Of a stretch of 64,000 nt of DNA, positions 34,531 to 45,095 are shown piece after piece; within the stretch, counting starts at the first letter, position 1, and every line of letters starts with the position of its first letter. The position numbers and the translations under genes were made by a program. The notes under the pieces were generated by a model. It had not been told where the DNA came from. It made no database searches and was given only the letters and a program-made list of their open reading frames with translations. Source of the stretch: Bactericera cockerelli (lineage: Eukaryota > Arthropoda > Insecta > Hemiptera > Triozidae); contig CM044956.1 of the NCBI GenBank assembly GCA_024516035.1, positions 53,247,316 through 53,311,315 on the forward strand, given 5' to 3'.

Positions 34531-34774
34531 AGCGAGAAGAAGGATACGAAAGAAAACACCATTAATCATGTGCTAATGTTTTGAATTCTTATCCTCTGAG
34601 AGCTCAGGGAGGGAGACAGCCAGTCTACTTAAGAAAATGGGAGAGATATGGAGGAGGAGGAGGAGAGAGAGGTGCGGAAGAGAGAGATTGAAGGGACGAA
34701 TTGGAGTGTTGATTTATCCTCCATGTCCAATTATCATCTCAAATATCCATCATCTCCTCCAGCCTTGCGTCTGG

Positions 34775-35008
34775 GAGGTGAAATACAGCCTCCAGTAGTG
34801 GAGGTGAAATACAGCCTCCAGTAGTGGAGGTGAAATACAGCCTCCAGTAGTGGAGGTGAAATACAGCCTCCAGTAGTGGAGGTGAAATACAGCCTCCAGT
34901 AGTGGAGGTGAAATACAGCCTCCAGTAGTGGAGGTGAAATACAGCCTCCAGTAGTGGAGGTGAAATACAGCCTCCAGTAGTGGAGGTGAAATACAGCCTC
35001 CAGTAGTG
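34775..35008. repeat. 9 x 26-bp perfect minisatellite
   Basis: Nine identical units GAGGTGAAATACAGCCTCCA + GTAGTG. Each carries GGAGG/CCTCC arms around a 10-nt loop, so every unit can fold. No base differs among copies. Confidence 0.97.
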
Positions 35009-35297
35009 GAGGCGGGGATTTCTAGGAGGAGGAGGAGACAGGAGGATTTCAGGGTCTGGAAGAAGGGAGGGGAGGAAAACAGTGACAGAAGCAGTCAGGA
35101 GAGCTTTTTATTTTTATTTTTTTATTTTTTCGTATTTTTGACACTTCATGTTTTTGCTTATAGAGATATGTTTTTTTTTTTTTTTTGATGAACAGAATAT
35201 TTTAGGACTTAATTGATGAGTTTGAAGACTTTTAAGTTACACATTTTTGTCAGAAGTTCACAAAAAATAGAAAGTTCCATAGCCAAAGAAAGAATGA

Positions 35298-35455
35298 GCC
35301 GACCTCCGTGGCTCAGTGGTTAAGAGCATTATATGTATGTATATTGACCCTGAGCGGAAAATTTTAACCGAAATTTTCCGTTTCCGGAATGGCATGGATG
35401 TATGTGAAGTGCCTTGACATAATGCGAAAGCGATTCCGGGGCACAATTAAAAAAG
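35298..35455 (+). mobile_element. tRNA-like SINE family E
   Basis: GCCGACCTCCGTGGCTCAGTGG carries an A box. The B box is not clear; body GAAAATTTTAACCGAAATTT and GTGCCTTGACATAATGCG, ending in an A-rich tail. A single copy is seen, so family status is tentative. Confidence 0.5.
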
Positions 35456-35515
35456 AAAGAAAATATTATCAGCTTGTTGTAACATGGTGATTGAATCTCC
35501 TATCTTCTGACACGG

Positions 35516-35595
35516 GATGTAATAATAATGTATTTATTTTAGTTTCTTTTTTTACCATTTCTGTGGCTCTCTCCCTAAGGAATACTTCTAATGGA
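35516..35595. repeat. Dispersed repeat shared with 46755-46825
   Basis: GTAATAATAATGTATTTATT and GTGGCTCTCTCCCTAAGGAA at 35516-35580 match GTAATAATGTATATTTATTT and GTGGCTCTTTCCCTAAGACT at 46757-46820. Nature unknown. Confidence 0.5.
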
Positions 35596-35984
35596 TAATG
35601 ATCTTTTGAATATTTCGATATTTTTTGTTGTTTGAATATTAGATGTATATAAATATGCACACTAGTGTATGTGTCACCCTGTAAATTTCATACACAGTGC
35701 TTGAATCAGTCTGTCTGTATATTGGATACACAGTGTGTGTGCACACACAGTAGTGCTTGCATTTGTGCAGTCTATGGAATAATCTGTGTGCACTTTTCTG
35801 TTTATCCTGGAGCTCTTATCTTAATCCCCAGTCTTAGAGCGGAGCTCCAGCACCGGTGGAGCAGGGTTCACCAGAGCTAAGGAGTTGCACTGAGGAGTTT
35901 ATCTGCTTTACTTTGGTTCCCAGGGTTTCCCTGGACCATAGGGAAGTTTAATTACAGGTCGAAAAGCAAGATGAAAACATGAGC

Positions 35985-36295
35985 CTCATCGTGAACGATG
36001 GTAGCCAGACAGTGGAGGATTTTTTTTCTTTCAACAAATAACTTTTATTTATTTACGTTTTTTGTTATTTACAAGGAATGAAAAGAATATAAATATCAAA
36101 AAAGACAAAGACAAAATTTTAAATCATAAGTATCCCATAGCCTAAGTTACTTATTAAGTATGTGCTAGGCTACGATTATAAGAATGATTCAGCACTTCTA
36201 CCACTGTCTTTACAAGGAGGCTAATAATTGACAAGGGCCCCCAGAACCAAGCCAATGCTGGTCTACTCCCTGTTTATAGACCCCAGCCAGAGTAA
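35985..36295. repeat. Inverted copy of the sequence beside exon 3 (with insertion)
   Basis: CATCGTGAACGATGGTAGCC, then an insert of ~165 bp, then TGTCTTTACAAGGAGGCTAA, AAGGGCCCCCAGAACCAAG and GGTCTACTCCCTGTTTATAG. This is the reverse complement of 38440-38590, which lies next to the exon 3 donor. Confidence 0.8.
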
Positions 36296-37859
36296 ATTTT
36301 AGAAATAGTAAAGTGCCATAAGTGAATTGTTTGCTATAAAATTACAAGGAGCTTGTTGTGATGTGACCATGCTGTTGAGAGGGACGTTCAAATCAAAATA
36401 ACAATACAAGGAAATGTTCGACAGCATTATTGGTTCAAAGGCTTAATTTTGGCGAAGTGGTTGCTATTACTTTAAGGTTACTAAAGGCTATACCCAAAGA
36501 TATGGACATGTACGTTCAAGTATAATTATTTAACAATTTGAACAATGTGTTCGAATACTTCTGATTTGTCTTAGAATCAATAGAAGTTGAAAATGGGGTG
36601 GGGAGGGAGGAAGACAAAGAGAGAGAGATAGACAGAGAGAGAGAGAAAGAGAAAGAAGATGATATTGAGGCACTAAATAGAATAATGTGCAAGAAAAGAA
36701 TTCATCGAGCAAAAAAGTGCAAAATGAAAGGAGAAGAAGAAAAGGAAGCATCGAAAACTTTCTTTAGTTACACCCTGTATACGAGTAGTATTTTCAAAAG
36801 AAAATCTTTTCCCATTTTTAGAAAAGCGTCTCTTTCTTGGAAACTCATAGCTGAGAGCATGGTGGAGATTGTCTGAGTTTTCCAGTGAGTCTCAGTTCAG
36901 ATTGAGTTTGTGAAATGAGTTTGGTGCAACTTTTTATATGGAAACTTATAATTGGTAAACGCTGTAACTGCAAAAGATGACATTTCAGATGTCTTACAAC
37001 ATATTATAAACGTACATGTAGATAACATCGTGCTACACCATGTTATCTAGGGTCGAAACATATATTATCATGGATTTTTTTAGCTTTAAAATTAATTATT
37101 TTAATTTTGTTTGAAATTAATTTTTCCCCGTTTTTCCCACAGCAGGAAACTTGAAGCTCAATTATTAGGAATCAAATAAGATCTCACGAATGAATAAGAC
37201 TTTTGCAAAATAAATTTTAGAGTCCATAATATGTGTTCCTTAACACAAGGGATTTCTCCTGAGATCCCTGACTTATTTTGAGGATGTGGTCATTTCGTAA
37301 TAGCAACCTCCCTCAGGGTTGAGTGGTAAAAAATGCTTTGGGCATTTACTTCCCTTAGAGATTGCTACATAGCTAGTTCGTTTCCACTAGTTAAGGTCTA
37401 TTATATTACTCGTTCTGGAAGATGTTTCTACTTTTATCAAAAGATTTTTTATATACCTACTTTTATCAAAAGATTTATCATGCCAAAGTTATGAACTGAC
37501 CTTTTTTCACTAAAAGAGTTCGTTATTTTTTATATCTCTCACTTGTTTTTTCTTACATTACCTATTAGGATTTTTTCTGATTTACGATGCTTTCTGCTGA
37601 ACTTTTTTTCCTGCTATCTCATTGCGAGTTCGTGGTATATTTCATTTTCTTTTGTTTTTATAACTCTGCCCTTTCTGGTTAGCTTTTTTATACTCCTGTG
37701 TGGTTTTTTTTTATAAAAAAAATTAACAAGCCAGCCAATTTATCAAAAGATACTCCTTTGTTATTCGAGCACATAATAACTTATAAATTGAATCCCTGCG
37801 CACATTGCCTCATCGTTAAACTGTCAAACACTGATTTACAAACTGATCACTATATTTCT

Positions 37860-38000
37860 GTCCCGGTAGCTCAGTGGTAAAGGCGACACTTTGTAATCCA
37901 GATATTCCAGAGGTCGTGGGTTCGAACCCCAAGCCTGGACTTGACAAGTTATCCTTCCAATTGGGATTTTTCCACAAATTACTCCAGCAGTCAAACAGGT
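37860..38000 (+). mobile_element. tRNA-derived SINE family C
   Basis: GTCCCGGTAGCTCAGTGGTA, GTGGGTTCGAACCCCAAGCC, body TTATCCTTCCAATTGGG. Confidence 0.83.
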
Positions 38001-38124
38001 CTTTATATTTTATAGGATAAATATTTTACAATTTAATATATAAAAAAAACCATATTTTTTTTTTTTTTTTAAAGCAGGCTAGGGTAAAGAGAGTTATTAT
38101 TATTATAAATGCGGTTAATGTCAC

Positions 38125-38312
38125 AGTAAAAAAAGGGTTGGGTGGAAGAGATTGCCAAAGGCAATAACCCCGCCCTTTAGTTAGGACATAATATATTATG
38201 TATATATTTATTTATTTTTTCTTTATTTTTTTTCTTCTTTTATATTGTATTTTAATTTGTAATTATTTGTGTTGTATATAATATGTCCTATTAATAAAGT
38301 GTAAATAAATAA
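38125..38312 (+). mobile_element. LINE 3' end, family R1 (plus)
   Basis: GGTTGGGTGGAAGAGATTGCC, CAATAACCCCGCCCTTTAG, AT-rich UTR, then TAATAAAGTGTAAATAAATA tail. A shorter copy ends at 39425 (ATGTCCTATAACGTAATAAA). Confidence 0.75.
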
Positions 38313-38317
38313 GTCTT

Positions 38318-38480
38318 ATAGTCCCCCAGTCTGGCTGGGGGACTATAAACAGGGAGTAGACCAGCAGTCTGGCTGGGGGACTATAAACAGGGAGTAGACC
38401 AGCAGTCTGGCTGGGGGACTATAAACAGCGAGTAGACCAGTAGTCTGGCTGGGGGACTATAAACAGGGAGTAGACCAGCA
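38318..38480. repeat. 4 x 38-bp tandem repeat after a 13-bp hairpin
   Basis: Four copies of a 38-bp unit starting AGTCTGGCTGGGGGACTATA (38328-38479), near-identical (one G/C and one C/T change). The first is preceded by TATAGTCCCCCAG, which pairs with CTGGGGGACTATA (38318-38348). Confidence 0.93.
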
Positions 38481-38623
38481 TTGGATTGGTTCTGGGGGCC
38501 CTTGTCAATTATTAGCCTCCTTGTAAAGACAGTGGTAGAAGTGCTGAGTCATTCCTCCACTGTCTGGCTACCATCGTTCACGATGACGCCACCCTATGAT
38601 GATGAAATAAATAAGTCACTCAC

Positions 38624-38824
38624 CCAAGATCTCCACGGTATGCGTGATCTCCCGGGGCTCCATGGTAGCGATGTGGCAGACATAGTTCCCCGCGTCCTTG
38701 GTCTGTATGTCTCGGATCTCAAGGTTATACCCGTCCACCAGACGGATCCTCTTGTCAGGGGTCACCTTGGTGCCACCCGCCGTCAGGATGGCGATCCCTT
38801 TCTTCCACGCCAGCACGTAGTTGC
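38624..38824 (-). CDS. Ig-superfamily adhesion protein, coding exon 3 (second half of Ig domain 1)
   Basis: The 201-bp exon has an acceptor (CTCTCCTCAG) and a donor (GTGAGTGACTT), phase 1 both sides, and encodes residues 84-151. It carries the Ig core Trp (VLAWKKG, Trp90), a central RIRLVDGYNLEIRDI strand, and the canonical Ig tyrosine corner DAGNYVC with Cys133 pairing to Cys78. The tail (HIATMEPREITHTVEIL) runs into the VPP linker made by the next exon. The ATMEPREITHTVEIL string closely resembles what I recall of Drosophila CG7166 and its insect orthologues, with klingon and lachesin as the next nearest. An inverted-repeat sequence and a 38-bp tandem array sit in the intron right after its donor (38318-38600). 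This is the best-supported exon in the window. Confidence 0.93.
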
Positions 38825-39299
38825 CTGAGGAGAGAAGTACTTGTCATGTAGTGCTTTGTAATGCGGGGTAATGTTATTCGCCTCCGTGGAATGCTTTAAT
38901 CTTTTTATTTATTTATTGGTGTACATCAAAAATTTACAATTTGTTTACACAAGTCAAATACAGATACAGAAATGGGGTAGAGTGTCCATAAACGCCCCCT
39001 GGGTTGTGCTCTATGAGTAACGCTTTCTGGATGCCAAACTATCCATAAGATCTCCTGGTTGCTTAAATTATTTCACTACATACCTATATGATTTTGAATA
39101 AGTATATCCATACGACTTGTAAGTAAATGGTTTGTAAATTGCAAGTACAGTAAAACCTGAATATAAGAGAACTGGATATAAGAGAAACCTGGATGTAAGA
39201 GAAGTGGATATAAAAAAACAATTTTCACCCCAAATTCACCTCTTCATACTATTGGAAAACAACACAACCTCGTGTATCCAACAACCTCTTTAAAAGAGA

Positions 39300-39425
39300 A
39301 AACTTTATTATTATTATTATTTTTTTTTTTTTTTTTTGTATATTGTATTTTCGTTTGTAATTATTTGTATTGTATATGTCCTATAACGTAATAAAGTGTA
39401 AATAAATAAATAAAATAAAGAAACA
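39300..39425 (+). mobile_element. LINE 3' end, family R1, short copy
   Basis: T-rich start, GTAATTATTTGTATTGTATA, then AATAAAGTGTAAATAAATAA tail. Confidence 0.65.
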
Positions 39426-39488
39426 CATTCCGGTCCCTTGAGTTCTCTCGCATTCAGGTTCGGACTGAATAACAGTTTTGTGACTCTA

Positions 39489-39738
39489 GAGGCCGTATTA
39501 AGAAACAGAATTAGTAAATCTAAGCTGACCCACCCTTAGATTTTATCAAGTGATCGATAGGTATTTTCAACAAGATTGTCCGCCCCTTGAAGGCTGGCTA
39601 CAGGTCCTTTACGCCACAGAGCTAATATACAGCTACAAAGGCCGGCTTACATATGACCTCTACGTTGTTGTCAAGGTGAAAATTAAGGGATAGTTGTCCA
39701 CTAAGATTGACTAATCCTGTTTCATAATTCGGCCCTTA
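39489..39738. repeat. MITE-like unit with ~34-bp imperfect inverted termini
   Basis: Left end GGCCGTATTAAGAAACAG and right-end reverse complement GGCCGAATTATGAAACAG start imperfect inverted repeats that extend through ATTAGT.AATCT.AG. Related degenerate pieces (GGGATAGT, AATCCTGTTT, AATCACAGCGCACTATAG) occur near 25466-25540, 31120-31240 and 41035-41130, suggesting an old dispersed family. Confidence 0.55.
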
Positions 39739-40002
39739 GGTCCGTATTAATGAACGACTTAATGCAGGGAATGACCGATTTTCCAAGAATCACAGTGTTT
39801 CAAAGAGCACTACCAAAAACAAAACTCTTTGTGATTCCTGGAAAATCCTTCCCTAGCCTGCTTAATCTACTGAGGCAAACAACAAATAGATTTTGAGAAG
39901 ATCTAGACCTTTTCTATAACTTCGTCTGCAAATTCAATTAGTAGTTATATCTACCCGTTATTAAAACTCTGGTCATCCTCGCACATATAAAAGTATCCAT
40001 CC

Positions 40003-40272
40003 GACTTATCCTACTTATCCCCCCGACTCATCCCCCTAATTCCCCCCGACTCATCTCCCTAGTCCCCCGAGTTATCACCTTTATTATCAAGACTCATCCC
40101 CCCGACTTATCCTCTTTATCACCCTGACTCATCCCCCTTCTCCCCTTTATTCCCCCCGACTCATCACCCTTGTCCCCCCGAGTTATCCCCTTTATCCTCC
40201 CGACTCATCCCACTTATCCTCCCAACTCATTCCCTTATCCCCCCAGTTATCCCACTTATCTTCCCGACTCAG
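40003..40272. repeat. C-rich degenerate minisatellite
   Basis: Variants of CCCCCGACTCATCCCCCTTA with period about 20-25 bp and many indels. Confidence 0.85.
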
Positions 40273-40643
40273 CCTCGGATAAAAGCCTCGTCAATGCAGC
40301 CGACTACTCGATGCAGAAATATGTATTTTCCATTAGTGGCACTAAAAGCAGCGCATTATTCATTTGAGGAAACAAAGTTCGCAAATGAACTTCTTGCAGG
40401 ATTTCCCAGCATGAGCAGAGCACTCAAATTACGTCATTAAATAATTTACCCAACGCCAGAAGTGAATTAAGCAGACACTCGTGTTCTTGTTTGCTTTCCG
40501 ACGCTTCACACTATCTCCTAGCTCAGGGTGTCTTCATGATTCAAGGTGGGGATTTTAACTCTCAAATGAAAGTAAAACTTTATTTCAAATAAAATCAGCT
40601 TAGTGCATGACACAACAGAGCACTAGACACTAAACCCTACGAA

Positions 40644-40870
40644 GCTAGCGTCGACGGCGCGTTGAATGCACCGGTTCACGAATTAGGATCACCGAAATTA
40701 AGCAACGTACAGCGAGGTGAAGACTTCGTGATGCTGGCATTCCGGCCCAACCCAGAATGGGTGAGGTTAATGTGGGTAGCAGGTTTGTGAGTTTCCTGCG
40801 AATGGAGGGTAACACCCCCGTCGTGATATGACCATGCAGTTGAAAACGACGTTAAACCCAAATAAAAAAA
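40644..40870 (+). mobile_element. 5S rRNA-derived SINE, internally shortened head
   Basis: GCTAGCGTCGACGGCGCGTT, CACCGGTTC, CCGAAATTAAGCAACGT, then core GAATGGGTGAGGTTAATGTG and tail GACGTTAAACCC plus A-rich end. The TTGGATGGGTGACC stretch is lost. Confidence 0.85.
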
Positions 40871-41289
40871 CCCCCTAGCACAGACACGGCACCACGTAGA
40901 ATAATGTAACCATGTTGTAAGCTGCTTCAACGGAGTCCCGCAAATCATCTACATATATGTATGTAGGTGTAGGGACTAGGGTCTAGGTCCAGGGTCCTTG
41001 TTGAGGCCGCCCACTTAGAAACCTACTTATATGGGCCGAATTACAAAGGGAGATTACAACAAAGATAGGTAAGTCAGACTCTCCCTCCAGTCGGAGTTTC
41101 AACCAATCACAGAGCACTATTAATATTCCGACTAAAGAAAAGGTCACATTCTTTTTTGTAAAATTCTATTATATAATTGGGTCCGAAAGGTGATAGTTAT
41201 ATGATAAAAATAATTCTTCGACTGTAGTTCGATCTTGGTATCATTTATCATATATCATTATCGTACTGAACCAATAAATATTGAAGTTT

Positions 41290-41438
41290 TTTTGTAAAAG
41301 CTATCACTTTTGTGTTAATCAGAGAAGTAATTAATGTCCAAATAATCAAACAAACGTCTTCCTAAAATTCTCCAACTTGGGACCCGAACCACCGAGCTCC
41401 AGGTTACGAGTCCGCCGCATTACCGATCGATGAAATTA
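41290..41438 (-). mobile_element. tRNA-derived SINE family A
   Basis: AACTTGGGACCCGAACCACC, CCAGGTTACGAGTCCGCCGC, tail CTATCACTTTTGTGTTAATC. A 50-bp head fragment of the same family occurs at 24254-24304 beside the N gap. Confidence 0.7.
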
Positions 41439-41484
41439 ATTCACCGCACCAAGGACATTAGTTTAACTATTGAAATTAATTTTA

Positions 41485-41832
41485 GCCTCCGTGGCGTAAT
41501 GGTTGTGACTACTGCCCGTAGTCCAGAGTTCCCGAGTTCAACTCCCGGCTGGGGCAGACTTTTCGAAGAAAATTCTGTTCCATCCAAACACGTGAGGCTG
41601 CCATTTCCGGCCCTACCCAGGCTGGGTGAGGTTAATGTGGGTAGCTGGTACGATTCCCAGCGAATGGAGGGTAAAACCCCCGTCCTAATCCAGGACGTTA
41701 AATCAAGTAGAATCGTTGGCGTTAGGAAGGGCATCCAGCCATAAAAAACGTGCTCCACCCTACCAACCTCAACCATGAGGTTAAACAATGCCGACCCCAA
41801 AAGCAACATAAGCTAATATGGGATAAAGGCAA
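41485..41832 (+). mobile_element. tRNA-derived SINE family D, full length
   Basis: tRNA-like head (GCCTCCGTGGCGTAATGGTT A box; GAGTTCAACTCC B box), then ACACGTGAGGCTG, then the core CAGGCTGGGTGAGGTTAATG...GGAGGGTAAAACCCCCGTCC shared with the 5S-headed family, then a long 3' body ending near AAGCAACATAAGCTAATATG. Confidence 0.88.
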
Positions 41833-42553
41833 GGGAGATATATATATTGAAATTAATTTTACTATTACGTTTGTTCGTGCTGTTAGTACTGTTTTCATTT
41901 ATGTTCATAATAATTTTCTATTAGAAGCTTTCTACTAACAATAATTAATTCTTAAGCTCATTGTAAATAGTCTGCAGGGCTGCACGCTTTGAAAAAAAAG
42001 CTTAATTTTTAAAATAAAATCAAGAATTGTATTACGACAATTTCACTAGACAAATAAATCTCTGCTATTCCACCACCCTGTATTTCCTTCCTTCTCAATC
42101 ATCTGTCCCTCTTTCTCTTCCTATTCTCGTATTTTCTTTCCTTACATTTTTGTTTCAATTATACCGAAATGAGAAATGGGTTATAATTATGACGGATATT
42201 TCCGAGGCATCCAGGATGCTACTGGAAGACAGACGGAGGAAGAGCTTTTTTCTCTCTCTCCATCTCTTTCTTTCGGAAGAAAAAAAAGAAGAAAACGGAG
42301 ATATGCAGGAAAGTAGAGGATGAGAAGGTAATAGATGAGATAAAGAAAAAACAAGGAAGAGAGAGATATTTGCTCTTCCTTTCTTTCTTAAGGCCGAAAA
42401 AGAGAAAAGGAAAGTAAGAAGGAAACAGGAAAAGAAAGACATAAATGGGAGAGGATAAGAGGGAGATAGATAAAAAGAGTTAGCAAGATATAATATTCTG
42501 GAGGGAGAGGTTTTTTCCTCTCACTCTCTCACGTGGTAAAAGGTATGCCTTAC

Positions 42554-42697
42554 CTGGGTTGACCACCTCGCAAGGCAGAACCACCGTGTCGTTAGTGACC
42601 ACCCGGAACTGTTTGCCCAGCGTTGAGAACACGGGCGTGATGGTGGTTTCTATTGAGTACTCTAGATTGCTGTAGATAGCGGGACTAGGTGGCGAGC
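42554..42697 (-). CDS. Ig-superfamily adhesion protein, coding exon 2 (first half of Ig domain 1)
   Basis: The 144-bp exon is bounded by a TTTGTTTCAG acceptor and a GTAAGG donor, phase 1 on both sides. It encodes residues 36-84 of the joined protein: a Ser/Pro-rich lead-in, then the A-B strands of an Ig domain with the motif DTVVLPCEV, whose Cys78 is the first disulfide cysteine. NDT at residues 71-73 is an N-glycosylation sequon. GC content is far above the flanking intron. In this family the first Ig domain is usually split over two exons, as here with the exon at 38624-38824. Klingon, lachesin and CG7166-type proteins are surface adhesion molecules used in neuron and photoreceptor differentiation. 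The assignment to that group comes from remembered motifs, not a search. Confidence 0.88.
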
Positions 42698-43659
42698 CTG
42701 AAACAAAGAAAATTGAAGGGGTTATTTAATAAATTGAAGGGGTAGTATAAAGCAGACGTTAAAATTTCAAAGTAAGAAATTGAAGAAGTTAATTGTATAG
42801 ATAACAAACTTTTCGTTGGTGATTGTTTACAGAGGTGAATACAATCTTCTCATTTATATTTACGCACATTTCCTGATCAGACTCGGTGAAGTGAGTAACT
42901 TAAGTGTGTGGGCTGACTGGTCTAGTACAGGTTCATGAGAGTGTGAATCATCCCAGCCTTTTATGCTGATTGTCACTCCAGCGAACCTAAGCTAAGGCAG
43001 CCAGCCAATCATCTTACTGAGAACCATAAATGACCAAGTCACTTTTATGGTAACTCTAAATTTGAGCTATATCTGTCTCAGCTCCTGTGGCAACTTTCAA
43101 TACCCGGTATATAAAATACAGTGTTATGAATATATGTGTCAAATATAATGTTTCACTATATCTCGTTGTAACTTGTAAATTTCCTTGTATTTTTCCCTGA
43201 ACGTCATGATAAATAATAACAGAGCAATAAAGAAGTAGGTTAGTAATGTAAGAGTTATTACCTAACACAAGGAGATAAGAGTCAATGAACGACACACATC
43301 CTGAAAGTCTTACATTGCCAGAGGAAGAAATGAAGAAGGCGGGGACGAAAGTTCTCAGAACGATCCTTTCATCAACTTTATCTTGCAAGGAAATAGGACT
43401 GATAGGGGGTTATGTTGAAAGGGGGGTATTGACAGAGGGTTGTCTTTAAAAAGGAGATGATATAAGAATTAAAGGATCATCTTGAAATCCAAAGTAGCTC
43501 TATCTCTATCATTAACCACACGAATGAGAATACAAAGTTACTTCCTGTTATTATCAAATTAAAAGGTGTATGTATTATTGGCATGGCAAGTTAAAAATCG
43601 ATTTTTCATCTCCGATGATTCCACAAAAGTTGCTCTTATTGATTATAAATTCAGTTCGG

Positions 43660-43870
43660 GGTCCACTCATACCTCGTGAGGAAAAATGAGAAGTTACTAT
43701 TGTATGAGTAACCACCAGTAGCAGCATTACCAGAGTAAAAAGAAATTAATGTAATTGAATAATTCGAAATGTGAAGGAGGCTCTTAGTAATACTGCGCTA
43801 CCCACAAAAATTGTGAAGAGGCCTTGTGCTTCACCACAAATAAATCATATATACATACATAAATTCCGTG
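43660..43870 (+). mobile_element. tRNA-derived SINE family G, 5'-truncated
   Basis: CATACCTCGTGAGGAAAAAT, GAAGGAGGCTCTTAGTAATA, CGCTACCCACAAAAATTG match the copy at 58950-59275 in opposite orientation. Confidence 0.78.
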
Positions 43871-44924
43871 CCAGATATGAGCAAATATTTATATCAGGTA
43901 GGAAGCGGAGATAAAGGTGTTGCCTAATTGGATTATTTGAGTTCAAAGAAAATGAGTTCTATGTTTCTGTAATTGTATTAATTAATAAGATGAAAGTAAA
44001 TTTCATTGAAGTTTCAGAGATGAACGAAGGCAGTGTAGAAATAATTGGAACAAATTGAAGGTGGGAGATATTTCTGGAAATAGGTCGTTTTCATTTCTAT
44101 AGGTATAATGAGCTTTTTTTATCAATAGAAATTATTGCCAATTTCCGGAGACAATTTATGACTTTTCGAAGAGAATTTGCAACTTTTCCGACGCGCAACA
44201 ATAGAAATAGCGCGAATAACTGACTTATTTTCTATTATTCTTGAGTAATGGTGAAATGAATAGACAAAATCGAATACACAATTTAGAGTCAGTTCTTACA
44301 TTTTCCATTTTAAAAGAATACGCAGAATAGGTATGGACTCAATTCCAGAGAAGTGCAACAAGACTCCAAAGACTCGAACTCCTTGAAGTCAAAATTTCTT
44401 ACCCCGCATGACTTTCAGCTAGAAAGGACAAAGCTTGGTCTCAACCATCCTGGCACCATCACATCTATCAGGAAATCTGAAGAGTTTTTCAAAATATGAA
44501 CATTCTCAACCGTTCAACACAAAGCAAGTTGTGAAACATGTAAACAGTATTGTGGAAGAAAAACGATCATTTACTTCAACACAAACAATGATAGAGATAG
44601 ATACAGCAATCCAGATAATAGTTGAATTTATCTTTTCAGATTTCATGTAACTTTGAAAGAAAAACATAACTCGTATCCTCTCGACATGATCTATATTTCA
44701 AATGTAAAACACATGGTTTCATACATGGACACATACATGTGGACCAGACCATGTTATGTTTTATGGGTGACCCATGTGGTGCGATGAAATTATTAAAATC
44801 AATCTCATAAATAACATGATCGTGCTCAACATGAGAGACTGGAAAATCAAACTAATTTATTGAAACCTCTTTTTTCTCTCAAATTCCTTCCCTGCCGCAT
44901 GAATCAATCAGGAAGAGTTCGGGA

Positions 44925-45095
44925 AGAGATGGGCCATTACAGAGGCACCCAACCAAAATAAGGAGCGCACCCCGCGATGTAAATAATGACCCGGCCTTGG
45001 ACTTCTGTGCGGGGGCTCCTGTAACCAAGGGACTCAAACCAGTGACCTCCTGAGGTGAACTTAACCTACGTATCCGCTGGCGTACCCAACATGCA
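44925..45095 (-). mobile_element. tRNA-like SINE family H
   Basis: Minus: GTTGGGTACGCCAGCGGATA (A-box region), GGTTTGAGTCCCTTGG (B box), body GGAGCCCCCGCACAGAAG and CGGGTCATTATTTACATCGC. Confidence 0.6.

Larger units (their letters stand above)
25987..38623 (-). other. Intron 3 of the Ig-superfamily gene (12.6 kb)
   Basis: Contains short tandem repeats, two LINE 3' ends, the SINE/hAT/SINE nest (27095-30135), CT and GA tracts (33.8-34.6 kb), a 26-bp minisatellite and an intronic inverted duplication. Stretches 30140-30790, 30880-31800, 32340-33210 and 36300-37250 hold nothing I recognise beyond AT-rich spacer. Confidence 0.8.
38825..42553 (-). other. Intron 2 of the Ig-superfamily gene (3.7 kb)
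   Basis: Holds a LINE 3' fragment (39300-39425), a TIR-bearing MITE-like unit (39489-39738), a C-rich degenerate minisatellite (40003-40272), a 5S-derived SINE (40644-40870), a tRNA-derived SINE tail (41290-41438) and a complete composite SINE (41485-41832). The 41840-42550 part is purine/pyrimidine-biased spacer without a recognised feature. Confidence 0.8.

Noticed and set aside
34775..35008. CRISPR-like array
   Set aside because: Perfect 26-bp tandem units with no variable spacers; a minisatellite.
37860..37942. Functional tRNA gene with GTCCCGG acceptor
   Set aside because: Anticodon arm does not fold normally and the family C SINE body follows.
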